The notes under the pieces: generated by a model | The model's input: only the letters and a program-made list of their open reading frames with translations | Told to the model about the DNA's origin: nothing | The model's database searches: none | Position numbers and translations under genes: made by a program | Shown: positions 1-11,567 of the stretch, in pieces | Numbering within the stretch: position 1 is the first letter of the stretch | Layout: the number at the start of each line of letters is the position of its first letter | Origin: Anoplolepis gracilipes | Lineage: Eukaryota > Arthropoda > Insecta > Hymenoptera > Formicidae | Assembly: GCF_047496725.1 (NCBI RefSeq) | Contig: NC_132985.1 | Location: 3,451,501-3,515,500 of the forward strand | DNA: 64,000 nucleotides | Direction: 5' to 3'

Positions 1-261
1 TCAAATGAATCCTTTGATGATAGAAAGAAAATGTATCAACCTGACCAATGTCAAAGAATTATATTCAACATATTCATTCATTTGTAAAAAATTCCACTTA
101 TATATAGGCTTGGATATTTTATATTTAAAATACCGATAGAGCATTGCACTATTCTAAAGCGTTTTAAAATCTTGAAAATATATGTAGGAAACTTCAACGA
201 TTCAACGATTTTAAGCTTGTTAATGCAATTAATTGAATAACAGAAAATATAAGATACTCAC

Positions 262-482
262 TTAAAGGATAGCACCGGTCCAACTTCGCTGAAGATATCT
301 TTCAAATTCTCCTCTGTAGCCTCGTACGGGATATTCCCGACTAAAAAATAATCGGATAAACATTGCACACATCATAACCATGCTGCTGAGAAAATAGTAA
401 CTCGTACGTTAAATAACTTACCGAAAACACTTCTCATTGACTTGTCCATCAGTGATTGATCCGAAATAGTTGAATTACTCAT
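262..482 (-). CDS. CSTF2: Cleavage stimulation factor 64 kDa subunit (CstF-64), 5' end only
   Basis: Partial gene running off the left edge. Coding exons are 422-482 (61 nt) and 262-340 (79 nt), separated by an 81-nt GT-AG intron; the second exon ends at a GTGAGT donor. The conceptual start is MSNSTISDQSLMDKSMRSVF, followed by VGNIPYEATEENLKDIFSEV. The second part is the RNP2 strand and first helix of the RRM that is almost invariant in CstF-64. In the family this RRM binds the GU-rich downstream element during mRNA 3'-end cleavage, as part of nuclear CstF. The rest of the RRM, the hinge, the MEARA-type repeats and the C-terminal domain must lie left of position 1. I see no further exon in 1-261, which reads as intron. 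The gene is divergent from IFT122, about 1.04 kb between start codons. Confidence 0.93.
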
Positions 483-673
483 TTTTGCACTTTTTTTACT
501 CTAGGCTACACAAAAACAATCGAAGATACAATTTTAATAACAATATGTATACGGAATTTCTACTGTCTGATACCTGATACTAGAGACACAGGACACAGTA
601 CATATATACAGTCACAGTATATACAGTATACAGTAGCGCAACTCTGGCAATTTCAGCGTACCTAAAAATGAAC

Positions 674-684
674 TGCGCATGCGC
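674..684. promoter_or_regulatory. NRF-1/erect-wing-like palindrome next to a CCAAT box
   Basis: TGCGCATGCGC is a perfect palindromic core of the NRF-1 (insect Ewg) site, and CCAAT follows at 693-697. It lies about 190 bp upstream of the CSTF2 start codon, where a housekeeping promoter is expected. The motif match is direct; binding is inferred. Confidence 0.45.
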
Positions 685-766
685 GTAGGTAACCAATCAT
701 GGCTAGTGTCTCTGTCTCACTTACTCTATCTTCCTCACGGTTTTTTCTCTTTCTAACTTACTAACG

Positions 767-818
767 CACACTATACAGGGTGCCTCACCTAACATCAGGA
801 CATACACTATACAGGGTG
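767..818. repeat. Short direct duplication with an ACAGGGTG core
   Basis: A 15-16 nt string ending in CTATACAGGGTG occurs at 767-782 and again at 804-818, in the same orientation, 37 bp apart. A similar TACAGGGTGTC string occurs at 22614-22624. Such strings often sit at the ends of insect repeats, so this may be a transposon-end remnant. Confidence 0.4.
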
Positions 819-1000
819 ACGAATCTACGAATCTGAATCTCCGTTACTTTTGAGAATGCAAAAAATTCTGAAAAGAAAAATATTTGTTTTAAACGAATAA
901 ATATAATACAAAAACAACAAACATTTTTATGTTTAGAAACAAATTATTGTTACATTATTTATTTATTTAAAATAAATATTTTTCCAAGCCGCGCATGTGC

Positions 1001-1126
1001 AGCACGGACACGAACCAATCGGTCGCTTTTTACCATGGCACCATGGAAAAGATTCATCATGTAGTTCCGCCAAAATGGAACCAGTTAGCGCCACTGTACC
1101 GCGGAAAAAAGCGTCTCAAGAAAAAC
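1001..1126. repeat. Dispersed promoter-proximal repeat, copy A
   Basis: This segment aligns almost end to end, with small indels, to copy B at 61974-62104. Shared blocks include AGCACGGACAC, ACCAATCGGTC, CATGTAGTTCCGCC, GCCACTGTAC and CAAGAAAAAC. It lies about 395 bp upstream of the IFT122 start codon, in the same orientation relative to the downstream gene as copy B. It contains a CCAAT box. Confidence 0.8.
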
Positions 1127-1410
1127 ATCTATGTATTTGTAGAGTAAAATTTAATTGACCAATCAGGACAAGGGAGTAGAGATTCTTTGATTTCCCTTCG
1201 TGTAAAATTTTCGAACGCACGCTTTTTTTTAATGGAAGAAGGGATTTTTAAATAAACTTTTACTGGTTGTTCAAATTTTGTCAATGGAATATAACGTTTA
1301 TATAACATAAATAATGTTTAATATATTTTTTGGAAATGTCTATGTCATGGACGTAATCATTATGATTGTATTCCCTGAAAAGGAATTTCTCGTACCATTC
1401 ATATCCAGTC

Positions 1411-1424
1411 GTTTCCGTGGTAAC
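1411..1424 (+). promoter_or_regulatory. X-box (RFX/DAF-19 family site) of IFT122
   Basis: The 14-mer GTTTCCGTGGTAAC fits the X-box layout: a GTTNCC half-site, a 2-nt spacer and a GGNAAC half-site. It lies 97-110 bp upstream of the IFT122 ATG. In nematodes, flies and vertebrates, RFX factors drive ciliary and IFT genes through such sites, typically within about 200 bp of the start. Motif and position are seen directly; RFX binding is inferred. Confidence 0.8.
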
Positions 1425-1520
1425 GGTATGAATGCTAAACAGATCCTCGTATGTCATACGAGATAACATTGTTGTACATTAATTCAATAATATCAAACAA
1501 TTGTTACTAAATGTGACACA

Positions 1521-4500
1521 ATGAGAGCACATCCAACATGGGTTGACAAAGTACAAGAAAAAACAGATCAATGGTAAAAACGAATAAATTTTCTCTCTCT
1601 TTTAGCAATTATATAAATTAATCTCTCCATATATATATATTTTTTATTCTTTGATCTTTTATTTTATAGACTACTTTGCAAAAACTTAATAAAACAATTT
1701 ATATTAAAACAAACTTTGTTATATTTTTTAATAATCTCTTATTAAGTCTCTTTTTTTCTCTTTCAGACTAACTTTATTTATTAACATTATAAATTAATTG
1801 TTGTTTCAGTATATATGATCTTTGTTTTAATCCAGATGGCACGCAATTAGTTGTTGCATCTGGCCATCAGGTGCTTGTATATGAGACCAATGATGGCGCT
1901 TTAATTCAACCGTTAAAAGGTATAACACTATACATCTATAAAGAATTTAAATTGTTAATAAAATATTTTTTCAAATATATTTTTATTTTTTTTTTTTTTT
2001 TTAGGCCATAAGGATACAGTATATTGTGTATGTTATGCGAGAGATGGTAAAAAATTTGCATCAGGAAGTGCAGACAAAAGTGTCATCATTTGGACTTCTA
2101 AGCTAGAAGGAATATTAAAATATTCGTAAGTTGTTCATATATACAAGACATATACATATACATAGACATATACATATGAATAAATGTAAGATCTTTCATA
2201 TATGACATACTTTTATTTTATTTAGACATAATGAAGCTGTACAGGCAATGCATTTTAATCCTGTCTCGCATCAGCTCCTCAGCTGTTCACTTTCGGACAT
2301 TGCCTTTTGGTCTGCAGAACAGAAAGCTGTGCAGAAACATAAGTCTGGAGGAAGAGTCAATTGCTGTGCATGGACAAGAGATGGACAAAGTTTTGCTCTT
2401 GGTCTTGCAAATGGATATGTATCCATAAGAAATAAAGTATGTTATTTCTTTTAAACAATTTTAAATAATTAATCTTATATATTTTTTACATGTCTTTTTT
2501 ATTTTAATTTATGATACTTAATTTCATTTTTTAGAATGGTGAGGAAAAAATACGCATTGAACGGCAAGCCGGAGTACCAATCTGGAGTTTATCATGGAAT
2601 CCTATACAGTACATGCAATTTATTAAAGATAAAGTTATTATTTATAACAGAAAACAAATAAGAATATATTTTTATGTAATTATATTCTTTTAGAGATGAG
2701 GCTATGGACGTTCTTTGCATCGCTGAATGGAATGGAGTCATTTCATTTTACAACATTGGAGGAGAAGTTGTTAAAAGAGAAAGATCGCTCAATTTTATAC
2801 CATTGAAAGTCATTCACTTTCCAGAAGGACAATATCTTCTCGTTTGTGGTAGCAATAAGCAGTGTCTTTTAATGACGCATGATGGGATACAGTTAGTTAA
2901 TGTAGGTGGTACTTTTTCGTCATGGGTATGGAGCTGTGCCGTTCATCCAACTGGTTCGCACGTTGTAAGTTATATATAATACATTATTTATATAGTATCA
3001 TTTATTTTTTTTATCATTTATTATTTAACGGTTCTTTATAGGCGCTTGGTTCTCAAGATGGAACGATAACGTACTTACAATTAACCTGGAACATTGTGCA
3101 CGGTCTCTATGGAGATAGATATGCGTACAGAGAAAACATGACTGATGTGATAATACAGCATTTAATCACAAATCAAAAGGTTCGAATTAAATGTAAAGAT
3201 CTGGTGAGTATAATGTTGGTAATCTTTTTTTAAAATAATATTGAGATGTGAGATATATTTAAAATGTTTAAATAATTTAATAGAGTAATACACATTATTG
3301 CATCATTAAAATATGTAACATTAATTTTAGGTATGTCGAATCGCAGTGTATCGAAACAGATTAGCTGTGCAATTACCTGAGCGTGTAATCATTTACGAAC
3401 CGTCCAGTAGCAGCGAGGGAATGCATTATAAAATACGAGACAAGCTTAATCAAATATTGAACTGCAATTTGTTAGTTGTTACATCGAATCATTTAATTCT
3501 ATGTTTGGAAAAGCGTCTACAAAGTCTCTTATTCACCGGGATAATAGAGCGAGAATGGATACTCGATGGCCTCATTACTTACATCAAAGTAGTGGGTGGT
3601 CCTGCTGGACAGGAATGTTTAATAGCAGGTATGTTTTGAGAAATTTATTATTTTTCCTTCTTACAACATATGCTGGCAGTGTTAAAATTGACAAATTTGA
3701 TCAGGTTTAAAAAGTGGACATGTGATAAAAATATATCTTGACAATCCGTTTCCCGCGCACGTTACGAAAATTGAGGATGCCGTGAGGTGTTTGGACATCA
3801 GTTCTATGAAGGAAAAGATGGCAGTGGTCAGCGAGGCCGGTACTTTGTCTATATTCGACTTATGTACCGGCGAAAAATTGCAGGAATTCCAAAATGTCAA
3901 CAGCGTAGCGTACAACATCGCTTTTGAAGATATTATGTGCTTTGCGGGCAACAACTATCTCGCGATAAAAGTCGCCAACTTTTCCGAGTACAGACAAAAA
4001 TTTTCTGGTTTTGTCGTAGGCCATAACGGCTCAAAACTGTATTGCTTGAACGGTTCATCCATCATTACGTTAGAAGTAAGTCGTCCCAAAATTATCGAAA
4101 TAATCTTGTATTAATATAATTTAATATTTGCAGGTGCCATTATCATTATTCATGTATCAATATCTGGACATTGGATTGTACAACCACGCTTATGACATAG
4201 CGTGTTTAGGCGTAGCCGAATCAGATTGGCTCGCTTTGGGAACGACGTGCCTGGATAATTTGGAATTAAATATCGCATATTCGGCATTTGCGCGAGTAAA
4301 GAAGCTGCGTTACATAGAAATCGTATCCGAAGTCGAAGAAAAATTAAAATCAGGTGAATGGGGACGAGAGGCCTGTATGGCTACCGCCGCGGCCGCCATG
4401 GGTAGACTTCGCGACGCAGCGAAGCTCTATCAAAAAGCTGGCTTACAACAATATGCTCTGGATATGTATTCCGATTTGCGGATGTTCGATATTGCTCAGG

Positions 4501-6642
4501 AATTTATAGCCTCCGGTAACACACAGGTCCGTTTATAATAAATATTTCGAGCTAAAGCTTGGTATATAATATAAAAATAATGATAATAATAACGAAATAA
4601 CAAATAACGCATGATAAAACTCTAAATAATATCTATCTCTAAATTGATTTTTAACAATTTACTCAATTTTCAGGATCGTACAGTACTGCTGCGACGACGG
4701 GCAGAATGGGCGAAAAGTTTGGGCGAACCACGCGCCGCGGCCGAGATGTTTCTTTCTGCGGGAGACATCGATCGCGCCATCAGTATTATTGCCGAGTATG
4801 GCTGGATCGATATGCTGATCAAAGTGGGCAGACAATTGGATAAGGCGGACAGAGACAACTTGTCTATGATCGCCAAGAAACTCAAACAGCTTGGTGCTTC
4901 ACATGGCGCAGCAGAGATTTTTAGTAGACTCGGGGATGATCCTGACGTTGCCGATGTACTCGTAGACGCGCAGGCGTGGCCCGAAGCTTTCGAACTCGCG
5001 GAAAGGAATCCAAAATTGAAGTCACGAGTATATGGACCGTATGCACGATGGTTAGCGGAGACCGGACGTTTTTCCGAAGCTCAAGAAGGTACTGAACTGC
5101 ATTGTATCACGTGTATAACAAACATATGTATGATGTCAAGATACTTGACATCAAGATATTTATCGTCTGTTACCAGCATTCCAAATGGCGGGACAACCTG
5201 AAGAATCCATAGTTGTACTGACGATGCTGGCTAATAATGCTATAACAGAAAGAAGATTTCGCGATGCTTCTTATTTTTATTGGCTCCTATCGCAGTTGAG
5301 TTTAAATCTGTCAAAAAGTACAGAAGAGATAAAAATGATGTATCTTAAATATTCTGACAAGGCGGATATTTATTATGCATATCACGAAGTACATAAATAT
5401 CTGGTACGATTTGATAATACATTATAATGTAATATTACGTATATATATTGTATATTACTGTATTATATACATGATATCTTTTCAGAGTACTTTCTTTTTA
5501 TAAAAAAAAAATTATAATAATTTAATATATTTTAGGAAGAACCTTTCACGTCTCTGATGCCAGAAGCATTATTCAACATTTCGAGGTATCTGCTCATGAA
5601 GACACAAAATATGCGTCTAGATGGTGTCTCCAAAGTAACGATAATGTACAGTCTTGTAAAACAAGCGCGAATATTAGGTGCCAATAAATTGGTCATGCAA
5701 TTGTTGGATCAGTTGCGCGCGATGAAAATTCCTGCGAATTTCCTGGCACAAGTGGAAACATCGACTTTAGCTGCTAGATCTTATCCGTATCGTGATCCAG
5801 AAGAGTTACTGCCTCTATGTTACAAATGCTCTGCATTCAATCCGTTATTACCAACAAGTAATATCTCTGGTAGTAATTGTACGCAATGCGGATTGAAATT
5901 TCAATATTCTTTTGTTATGTTTGGTAAGTAATAATCAGATTGCAATCTGCAAAATTTAAAGATTCTTCTTACGTCCCTTCTTAGAATTTTCGTATATAAA
6001 TTTGTTTAAATTAGTATCATTTTTACAGAAATCCTACCATTAGTTGAATTTGAACTGGAGGATAACATCACGGATGAAGAAGCAGAGAAGTTGATAGAAG
6101 AACCATTACCTTCCTCTGATGATCTCACAGTTGATCAATTTACTGTAACTTCCAATGAGGCTGATCTTTTTACCGCACGTTTAATGAGATACGAGGTATA
6201 ATGAATGCACTTAAAAAATATATATTTTTATGTGTAAAGTTATTTTATAAAAAAAATGACATGTTTTCCACAGGAAAAATCCAATAATTCTACAATAATC
6301 GTGGGAAGGGGAATATTGAAGAGTATGGATCCGTCCACCGTAATAATTATTAAGTGGCCTAAACCCTTTAAGACTAGATACTTTAGAAATCTTTTACCTG
6401 ATCTCCAGATTAGCTTATGCAAATGCTGTTTAAAGGTAAGTTTATTGAAAAAAATGCTATGTTTATATACAACCAAAAAAACTCTGATAGAATTTTATTT
6501 TATTAACTATTATATATTTTATTAATTATTATTAACTATTATATAACTATTTCAGTTGTTTCATTCAGACGATTATGAATTAGCATTACTACGGCATGGA
6601 CACTGTCCGTTCTGTCGGACGCCGAATGTAATTATAGGTTGA
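1521..6642 (+). CDS. IFT122: Intraflagellar transport protein 122 (IFT-A subunit)
   Basis: Sixteen coding exons: 1521-1573, 1810-1919, 2005-2125, 2226-2436, 2535-2608, 2694-2964, 3042-3203, 3331-3628, 3705-4075, 4134-4526, 4674-5088, 5177-5403, 5536-5923, 6029-6195, 6274-6435 and 6556-6642. They sum to 1,169 residues, normal for IFT122. The N-terminal half is WD40 repeats (for example GHKDTVYCVCYARDGKKFAS and SADKSVIIWTSKLEGILKYS). The C-terminal half is a TPR-like alpha-solenoid (from about residue 560), followed by two Cys pairs near residues 995-1030 (CYKC...CTQC) and a CKCC...CPFC pair at the C-terminus, as in zinc-ribbon ends of the family. The protein belongs to the IFT-A core, which carries retrograde cargo and admits GPCRs into cilia. 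In insects the expected site is ciliated sensory neurons. The E10 donor GTCCGT is slightly unusual but keeps frame. An X-box at 1411-1424 supports ciliary regulation. Confidence 0.96.
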
Positions 6643-7024
6643 GATAATGTGAAATCTGAAATTTATTATAGATTGCATAATATACTTATATCAGATTGTT
6701 AAAAATGTTTTGTATCTATTTAGATCTATTATGATTGTACAGCATTTTTGTGAGACAACAATATATATATAAATTGTTATTTATAAAAATTTATGTTATG
6801 CAAACGTACTTCCTTGCATGTTTTTACATCACATCATTATCATTGTGTTATACATATGTACAAGATAAGATTATCTCGCACATCGTACAGATGAATGTGA
6901 AGTAAACTTAAGGTTTCGACTACTTGCTAATTGCTATGATTGCTTGAGCATACATCTCGTTACCGTTACAGGTATCTCTTTAGAACCAGAATATATAATT
7001 CTTAAAATCAGTTGCAGTCCAGAC
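6643..7024. other. IFT122 3' region and CUB-gene promoter
   Basis: 382 bp between the IFT122 stop and the next ATG. It is AT-rich and contains no ORF of interest. An upstream in-frame ATG at 6944 would add 27 residues before the CUB-gene start at 7025. I prefer 7025 because a signal peptide begins there. Confidence 0.5.
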
Positions 7025-8828
7025 ATGATCAGTATACTGTTAGTCAGCTGCTTTGCTCTCGTGCCTGTTACAAACGGTGAAATTATTAATTTGGATCAAT
7101 CCTTAAAGAATAATGCAGCTTTGGAGAGTCAATCATTCAACTCCTATTCTAATCGTCAAGGAAAGTGTAAGTCATTTAATTGAACAACAAGAAAGTGTCC
7201 GTTAAAAGTATTTTAAACGATATGATATTTTTGCTCCTCAGTTTTCCCGCTATTCAGTGTCGTGCGTTTCGCCAACAGCGAGTGCTTATCAAGCACCGAT
7301 CAACTCAACGGCACGTGTTTCACAAGACGGGAATGCATTAATTACGGAGGTAATCCCTCAGGACCATGCGCTAACGGATTAGGCACTTGTTGTGTGTGTG
7401 AGTAGCAAAAGAAGAAAAAATAAATATGCTTTCTTAACTAATAATGCAAATAATGCAACTTGTCGCAGTTCAAAAATCTTGCGGCTCTACCACCAACATG
7501 AACAACACATACTTTGTAAGTCCAAGATATCCAATTACCTATCAAGGAGGAGAACGATGCACGATCACGGTACAACGTTGTAATTCTAACATATGTCAGG
7601 TAACGCGCACATTATGCACTATTTTTTCAAATGTTTATTATATCGCAGTATCGTGATATTTACAGTTGCGATTGGATTTCTTGGAGGCCACTTGGGCACA
7701 ACCCAACGCAACTGGATATTGCGATTTCGACGTATTTCTTGTATCTGGTGGTTCGTCAACGGTACCAAGAATATGTGGAGAAAATACTAATCAGCATGGT
7801 AAATTTATTGATTAATAAAAATTCAAATTGAGAACGGAAATTAATTAGATTTAATTTCAGTATACGTCGACTTCAACGGAGCCACGCCGATCACTATATC
7901 TGTCGACACTAACAGGGCTTACGCTTTCGATCGACGCTGGAACATAAGAATTCAGCAAATAGCGTGCGATTCTGTGTGTAAAGGTATGTAAGTAATATAT
8001 ACGTAAACGCATGCATTATATTATCTCGAGAAACTCATAGAATCGTTTCTTACCTTGGTTTCAGCTCCTAACGGATGTTTGCAATATTACAAGACTGTGT
8101 CCGACACTGTAATGAGTTTTAATTATGGCACGACAGAAAATGCCCGAGGTACGTGTCAATCGAACGAACGTCGTGGTGTAAATCTGTGAATGAACAATCT
8201 AAACAAAATAAATGGTTGCAGCTCCTCAAATTGGAACGCGACAAATGGTGAATCACCGTTACAGCGTGTGCGTCAGAATGGCTCTGGGATATTGCAGTAT
8301 CGAGTGGTCTCAAGTTGATAGATTTTCTTTCTCCGTTTCTGGAGATACGGGATCGTTCGATTCAGATATAATAGGTAAACCTGGAGAATTTTTGCGTTCT
8401 CGAGAATTTCTTATTTAACGAGATACGCGTCATTGAGTACATTTAATAATTTTTCGTACGCAGTCGAAAAATACTTTGCCACAATATTTAATTTTTATAT
8501 TTATTTTAATAGGTACAGACTTGGTAGCAGAATCTGGTGCGAGCTGCACGAATGATTTTGTGATTATACCCGATCCACGTGAAAATGGTGTTCCTACTAA
8601 CGCAGACAGATTTTGCGGAAATGGATTTATAACTAAAACTTGTAAGTAATGGTACGATTCACGTATATGCTATACATTATATTATAAAAATACTAAATGT
8701 TTCTCAATTTTTATACAGCGGACTTAAGACCGTTCGTACTTTATGTCGTTACAAATGGTGACGAAATGCAAGAAGCCCAAAACAAAGGCTTCAAACTCAG
8801 GTTTCGTCAGCTACCTTGTGCAGTTTAA
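7025..8828 (+). CDS. Secreted insect CUB-domain protein, function unknown
   Basis: Nine exons: 7025-7166, 7242-7397, 7469-7599, 7666-7798, 7861-7983, 8065-8148, 8222-8374, 8513-8641 and 8719-8828; 386 residues. The chosen start gives a signal peptide, MISILLVSCFALVPVTNG. A short Cys-rich module follows (TCFTRRECINYGG, then CANGLGTCCVFQKSCG). Next is a CUB-like beta-sandwich region (YPITYQGGERCTITVQRC, then FLEATWAQPNATGYCDFDVF). The protein ends in LRFRQLPCAV. The many paired cysteines and the signal peptide point to an extracellular disulfide-bonded protein. Proteins of this build form an insect family of unknown role; I do not recognise a named orthologue. Introns are mostly phase 1, common in extracellular modular genes. 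It converges on PTGES2. Confidence 0.85.
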
Positions 8829-9005
8829 GGATACAATGATATATACATGTTACGAATTTTGATAGAGAAAATAAGAAGCATAATTAAATTATTTATTTAT
8901 TTATCAATCTTTATTAATTATAATTTATTAATATTTATTTATCATTTATAATGTAAATAAATAACTCTATACACACGGAGGTGCAACGATTGATATATGT
9001 ATATA
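8829..9005. other. Convergent 3' intergenic spacer (CUB gene / PTGES2)
   Basis: Only 177 bp separate the two stop codons. The spacer is AT-rich, with AATAAA on the plus strand (near 8957) and several TTTATT motifs (AATAAA on the minus strand). The two 3' UTRs probably abut or overlap. Confidence 0.55.
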
Positions 9006-10614
9006 TTATCTACTTAAATTCACACTACCAGAATGTGTATCGACTTGTTCTTTCATAGCATTGTACCAAACTCCGATTTTCGTATGAGTCAGTAGATCTT
9101 GAAAAGCGTCGCAGCCTTCAATACTTTTTAAGATACCGTACACTGCAAGGTCGGATAAATCGGGTTTGCTGCCACCCATAAACGGGGTGCCACGTACGCG
9201 GATAGCACGCAACCAATAATTCGCCTCGTCATACAACGACTGTCGAACATCATCTTTTAGACGGTGTCTCTTCTTGAGTCTTTTCCCTATCAACCACATT
9301 GCTGTTGCACCTACATTCACTATTAATTTTCGCTCCCATAATGGAAAGTATTCCTCCCATTTGCCAACCTGGATAAAACAGTTTTTAATTTTATTTATGT
9401 CATCACATACATGTTGTAATTTTTGTTCTGTAGAGTTACTCACTTCTGAAAACCAATTAAAAGTTCTATAAGATTCATCAATCGTTCTGTATACATTTGG
9501 CGAAAGAGTGTGAACGAATACTTCGTCTGTCCATTTTCTCCAATTACGTTCTTCACTAGAAATAAAAAATTGGTAAGTTGCAAGGATGAAAATGTATAAT
9601 TAATTGTTCATATTAATTAGAGTTTACATACGTTATTTCATTCATTGATCTGTCCTTTGGAAGATTTTTATTAAACATGAGAAAGTATTTATTTATAATC
9701 TCATATTTAAATATGCCATGTTCATCATGTATCGCTATACTTGGGTAATAGTTGGCCAACTCCTCAACCTTATAAGATTTGTCATGTAAATAGGATGCTA
9801 GAAGAGATATTATCATAGAACTGTCATTCAGAGGTTGATAGCCTTCTTGCACTTTAGTCAAGAGGATTGGAACTTTTTTGTAAGAGGACCATCCAATCTC
9901 TTTACGGAGTACAGGATCCACTTCCACAATATCATAAGATATCCCATAATAATCTAAGAAAACTCTAACCTAAAAGGTAAAAATTAATTTTATATATAAA
10001 TATCATTTGATGTGCAATAATATTAAAGTATACTTTAATGTAATTTTTTTATTCAATGCTATAGTGATATAAATTGATCTCTATAATGAAGTGTTTCAAT
10101 GAGTGTAAAATTAAAATAATCTGCTTATATATAATTCACAATTTTTTTATGTTGTAAATTTTTGTTTTACTTACTTTACAACAAAACGGACATGTTTGAT
10201 ATTGAAATAACGTGATCTTCAAATCCGTAGTGTCCACTGGAGATACAACCTGGAACAGAAAAATTCAGCTTGTCAAATGCTGCAAAGGAGGTGAAATTTT
10301 TCACGACATGATCATTGAAATACTTTTCTGGACGGCGTGACAGGTGGTTTATATTTCAACAGCGTAGTTTCCGCCTGTGTTCCTTCCAGAGCAATATTTT
10401 GTCGGGTTTTGTTGATCTTGTGATAGGCATAACCTGCACCCAGTACAGCGCCGGTAACCGCACCGATTAAACTTATTTTTACTAAACTCTGTGTCTTTTG
10501 TGGCTGTTGTACCATCGTGCAAAACGATCGTAGATTCTCATTTGCATAACACCCATTATTATTTAAAAACTTTGTCCTTGGTATAAGCCGGGCAAGTTTG
10601 TGTACAGTAGCCAT
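9006..10614 (-). CDS. PTGES2: Prostaglandin E synthase 2 (membrane-associated, glutaredoxin/GST-like)
   Basis: Five exons on the minus strand: 10324-10614, 10175-10249, 9632-9969, 9444-9555 and 9006-9368; 392 residues. The first exon encodes a mitochondrial/membrane N-terminus with a hydrophobic segment (LVKISLIGAVTGAVLGAG). A glutaredoxin-like domain follows, with the redox motif CPFC at about residues 117-120, then VRVFLDYYGISYDIVEVDP. The C-terminal GST-like helical domain has SPNVYRT, KRLKKRHRL and PFMGGSKPDLSDLAVYG, strongly conserved in PTGES2. The mammalian enzyme isomerises PGH2 to PGE2 in vitro and binds heme; the physiological role in insects is unclear. The 75-nt intron 9369-9443 has no in-frame stop, so a retained form would carry 25 extra residues after FSE. 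I call it an intron because splicing it restores the conserved SEVGKWEEY junction. Confidence 0.94.
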
Positions 10615-11567
10615 TTTTGTTGCCTTGCGCGAATATGTGAAATTCTTGGAACAAGGATATGTGTATCATGTGTGTGTATATATATATATATGTGTGTATG
10701 TGTATGTATGTACATATATACATATGTATATTCAGTGATGTATAAATGTTCGTTAAAAATTTCTTGACAGATTTATAATAAGATGTCACAATTCAAATTA
10801 TAGAAGAGGAAAAATTACTTGATAGATTTACAGAATGTGTGCACGAATAATAAATGCAATAAAATAATTAATAATTAATAAATAACATTTTAAAAAGTTG
10901 GTTAAAATATCTGCCGATATATTAAATTTAAATTTATTTGTTATAATTTAAAAACAAAAATGTGAGATATTTTTTTATAGAAACCGTCGAAATGATAAAA
11001 CGAATTAAATACCCCTTGCATACGTAACAATAAATATATTTGTCTACATTTGTTAATAATATTATTCATTGACATACAAGTATTCATTTTTTAATAATAC
11101 ATTTTATTTCATTCTGAATATGAGTCACCACAAATTTTATAAAAAATATACTTTCTACTTTGTGTAAATAGTGTAATATTATTATTCTATTTTTTTCTTT
11201 TTTTATTAAAAATGGCGATTTAATACGCCAAATGTGGCAGAATTCGAGCTATATATTTAAAGACTTATTTATATAGATTACAGATATAAATGTGCTTCCA
11301 CAAAACATTCATATATTTGTATTAAATATATAAGAAATAGCTACAAAAAATTAGTCCATTTAGAGCCTAGTTTAAATTTCTAAAGGCAGTATTTGTCCAT
11401 TTGTATAGAACACAATGATACAAAAATATTCTATCATTATTAATAATAATTCTTCAGGCAGTTTAATAAATATAGAGATTTGTTAGGCACTTGATTAAAC
11501 TTTCTCTGGATATATATATAATATATCACTTGTATATTACTGTCGAGCAATATATTAGACGTACATT
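10615..11567. other. Intergenic region between ILK 3' end and PTGES2 5' end
   Basis: About 950 bp of AT-rich DNA. It contains a TG/TA microsatellite near 10664-10730 and no supported ORF. The left part should hold the PTGES2 promoter and the right part the ILK 3' UTR. Confidence 0.5.

Larger units (their letters stand above)
483..1520. promoter_or_regulatory. Shared intergenic promoter region between CSTF2 and IFT122
   Basis: This is a 1.04 kb head-to-head intergenic region. It holds an NRF-1-like palindrome (674-684) with an adjacent CCAAT (693-697), a duplicated 15-nt motif (767-782 and 804-818), a dispersed repeat (1001-1126) and an X-box (1411-1424), each listed separately. The centre (850-970) is AT-rich. 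No coding potential is convincing. Confidence 0.6.
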
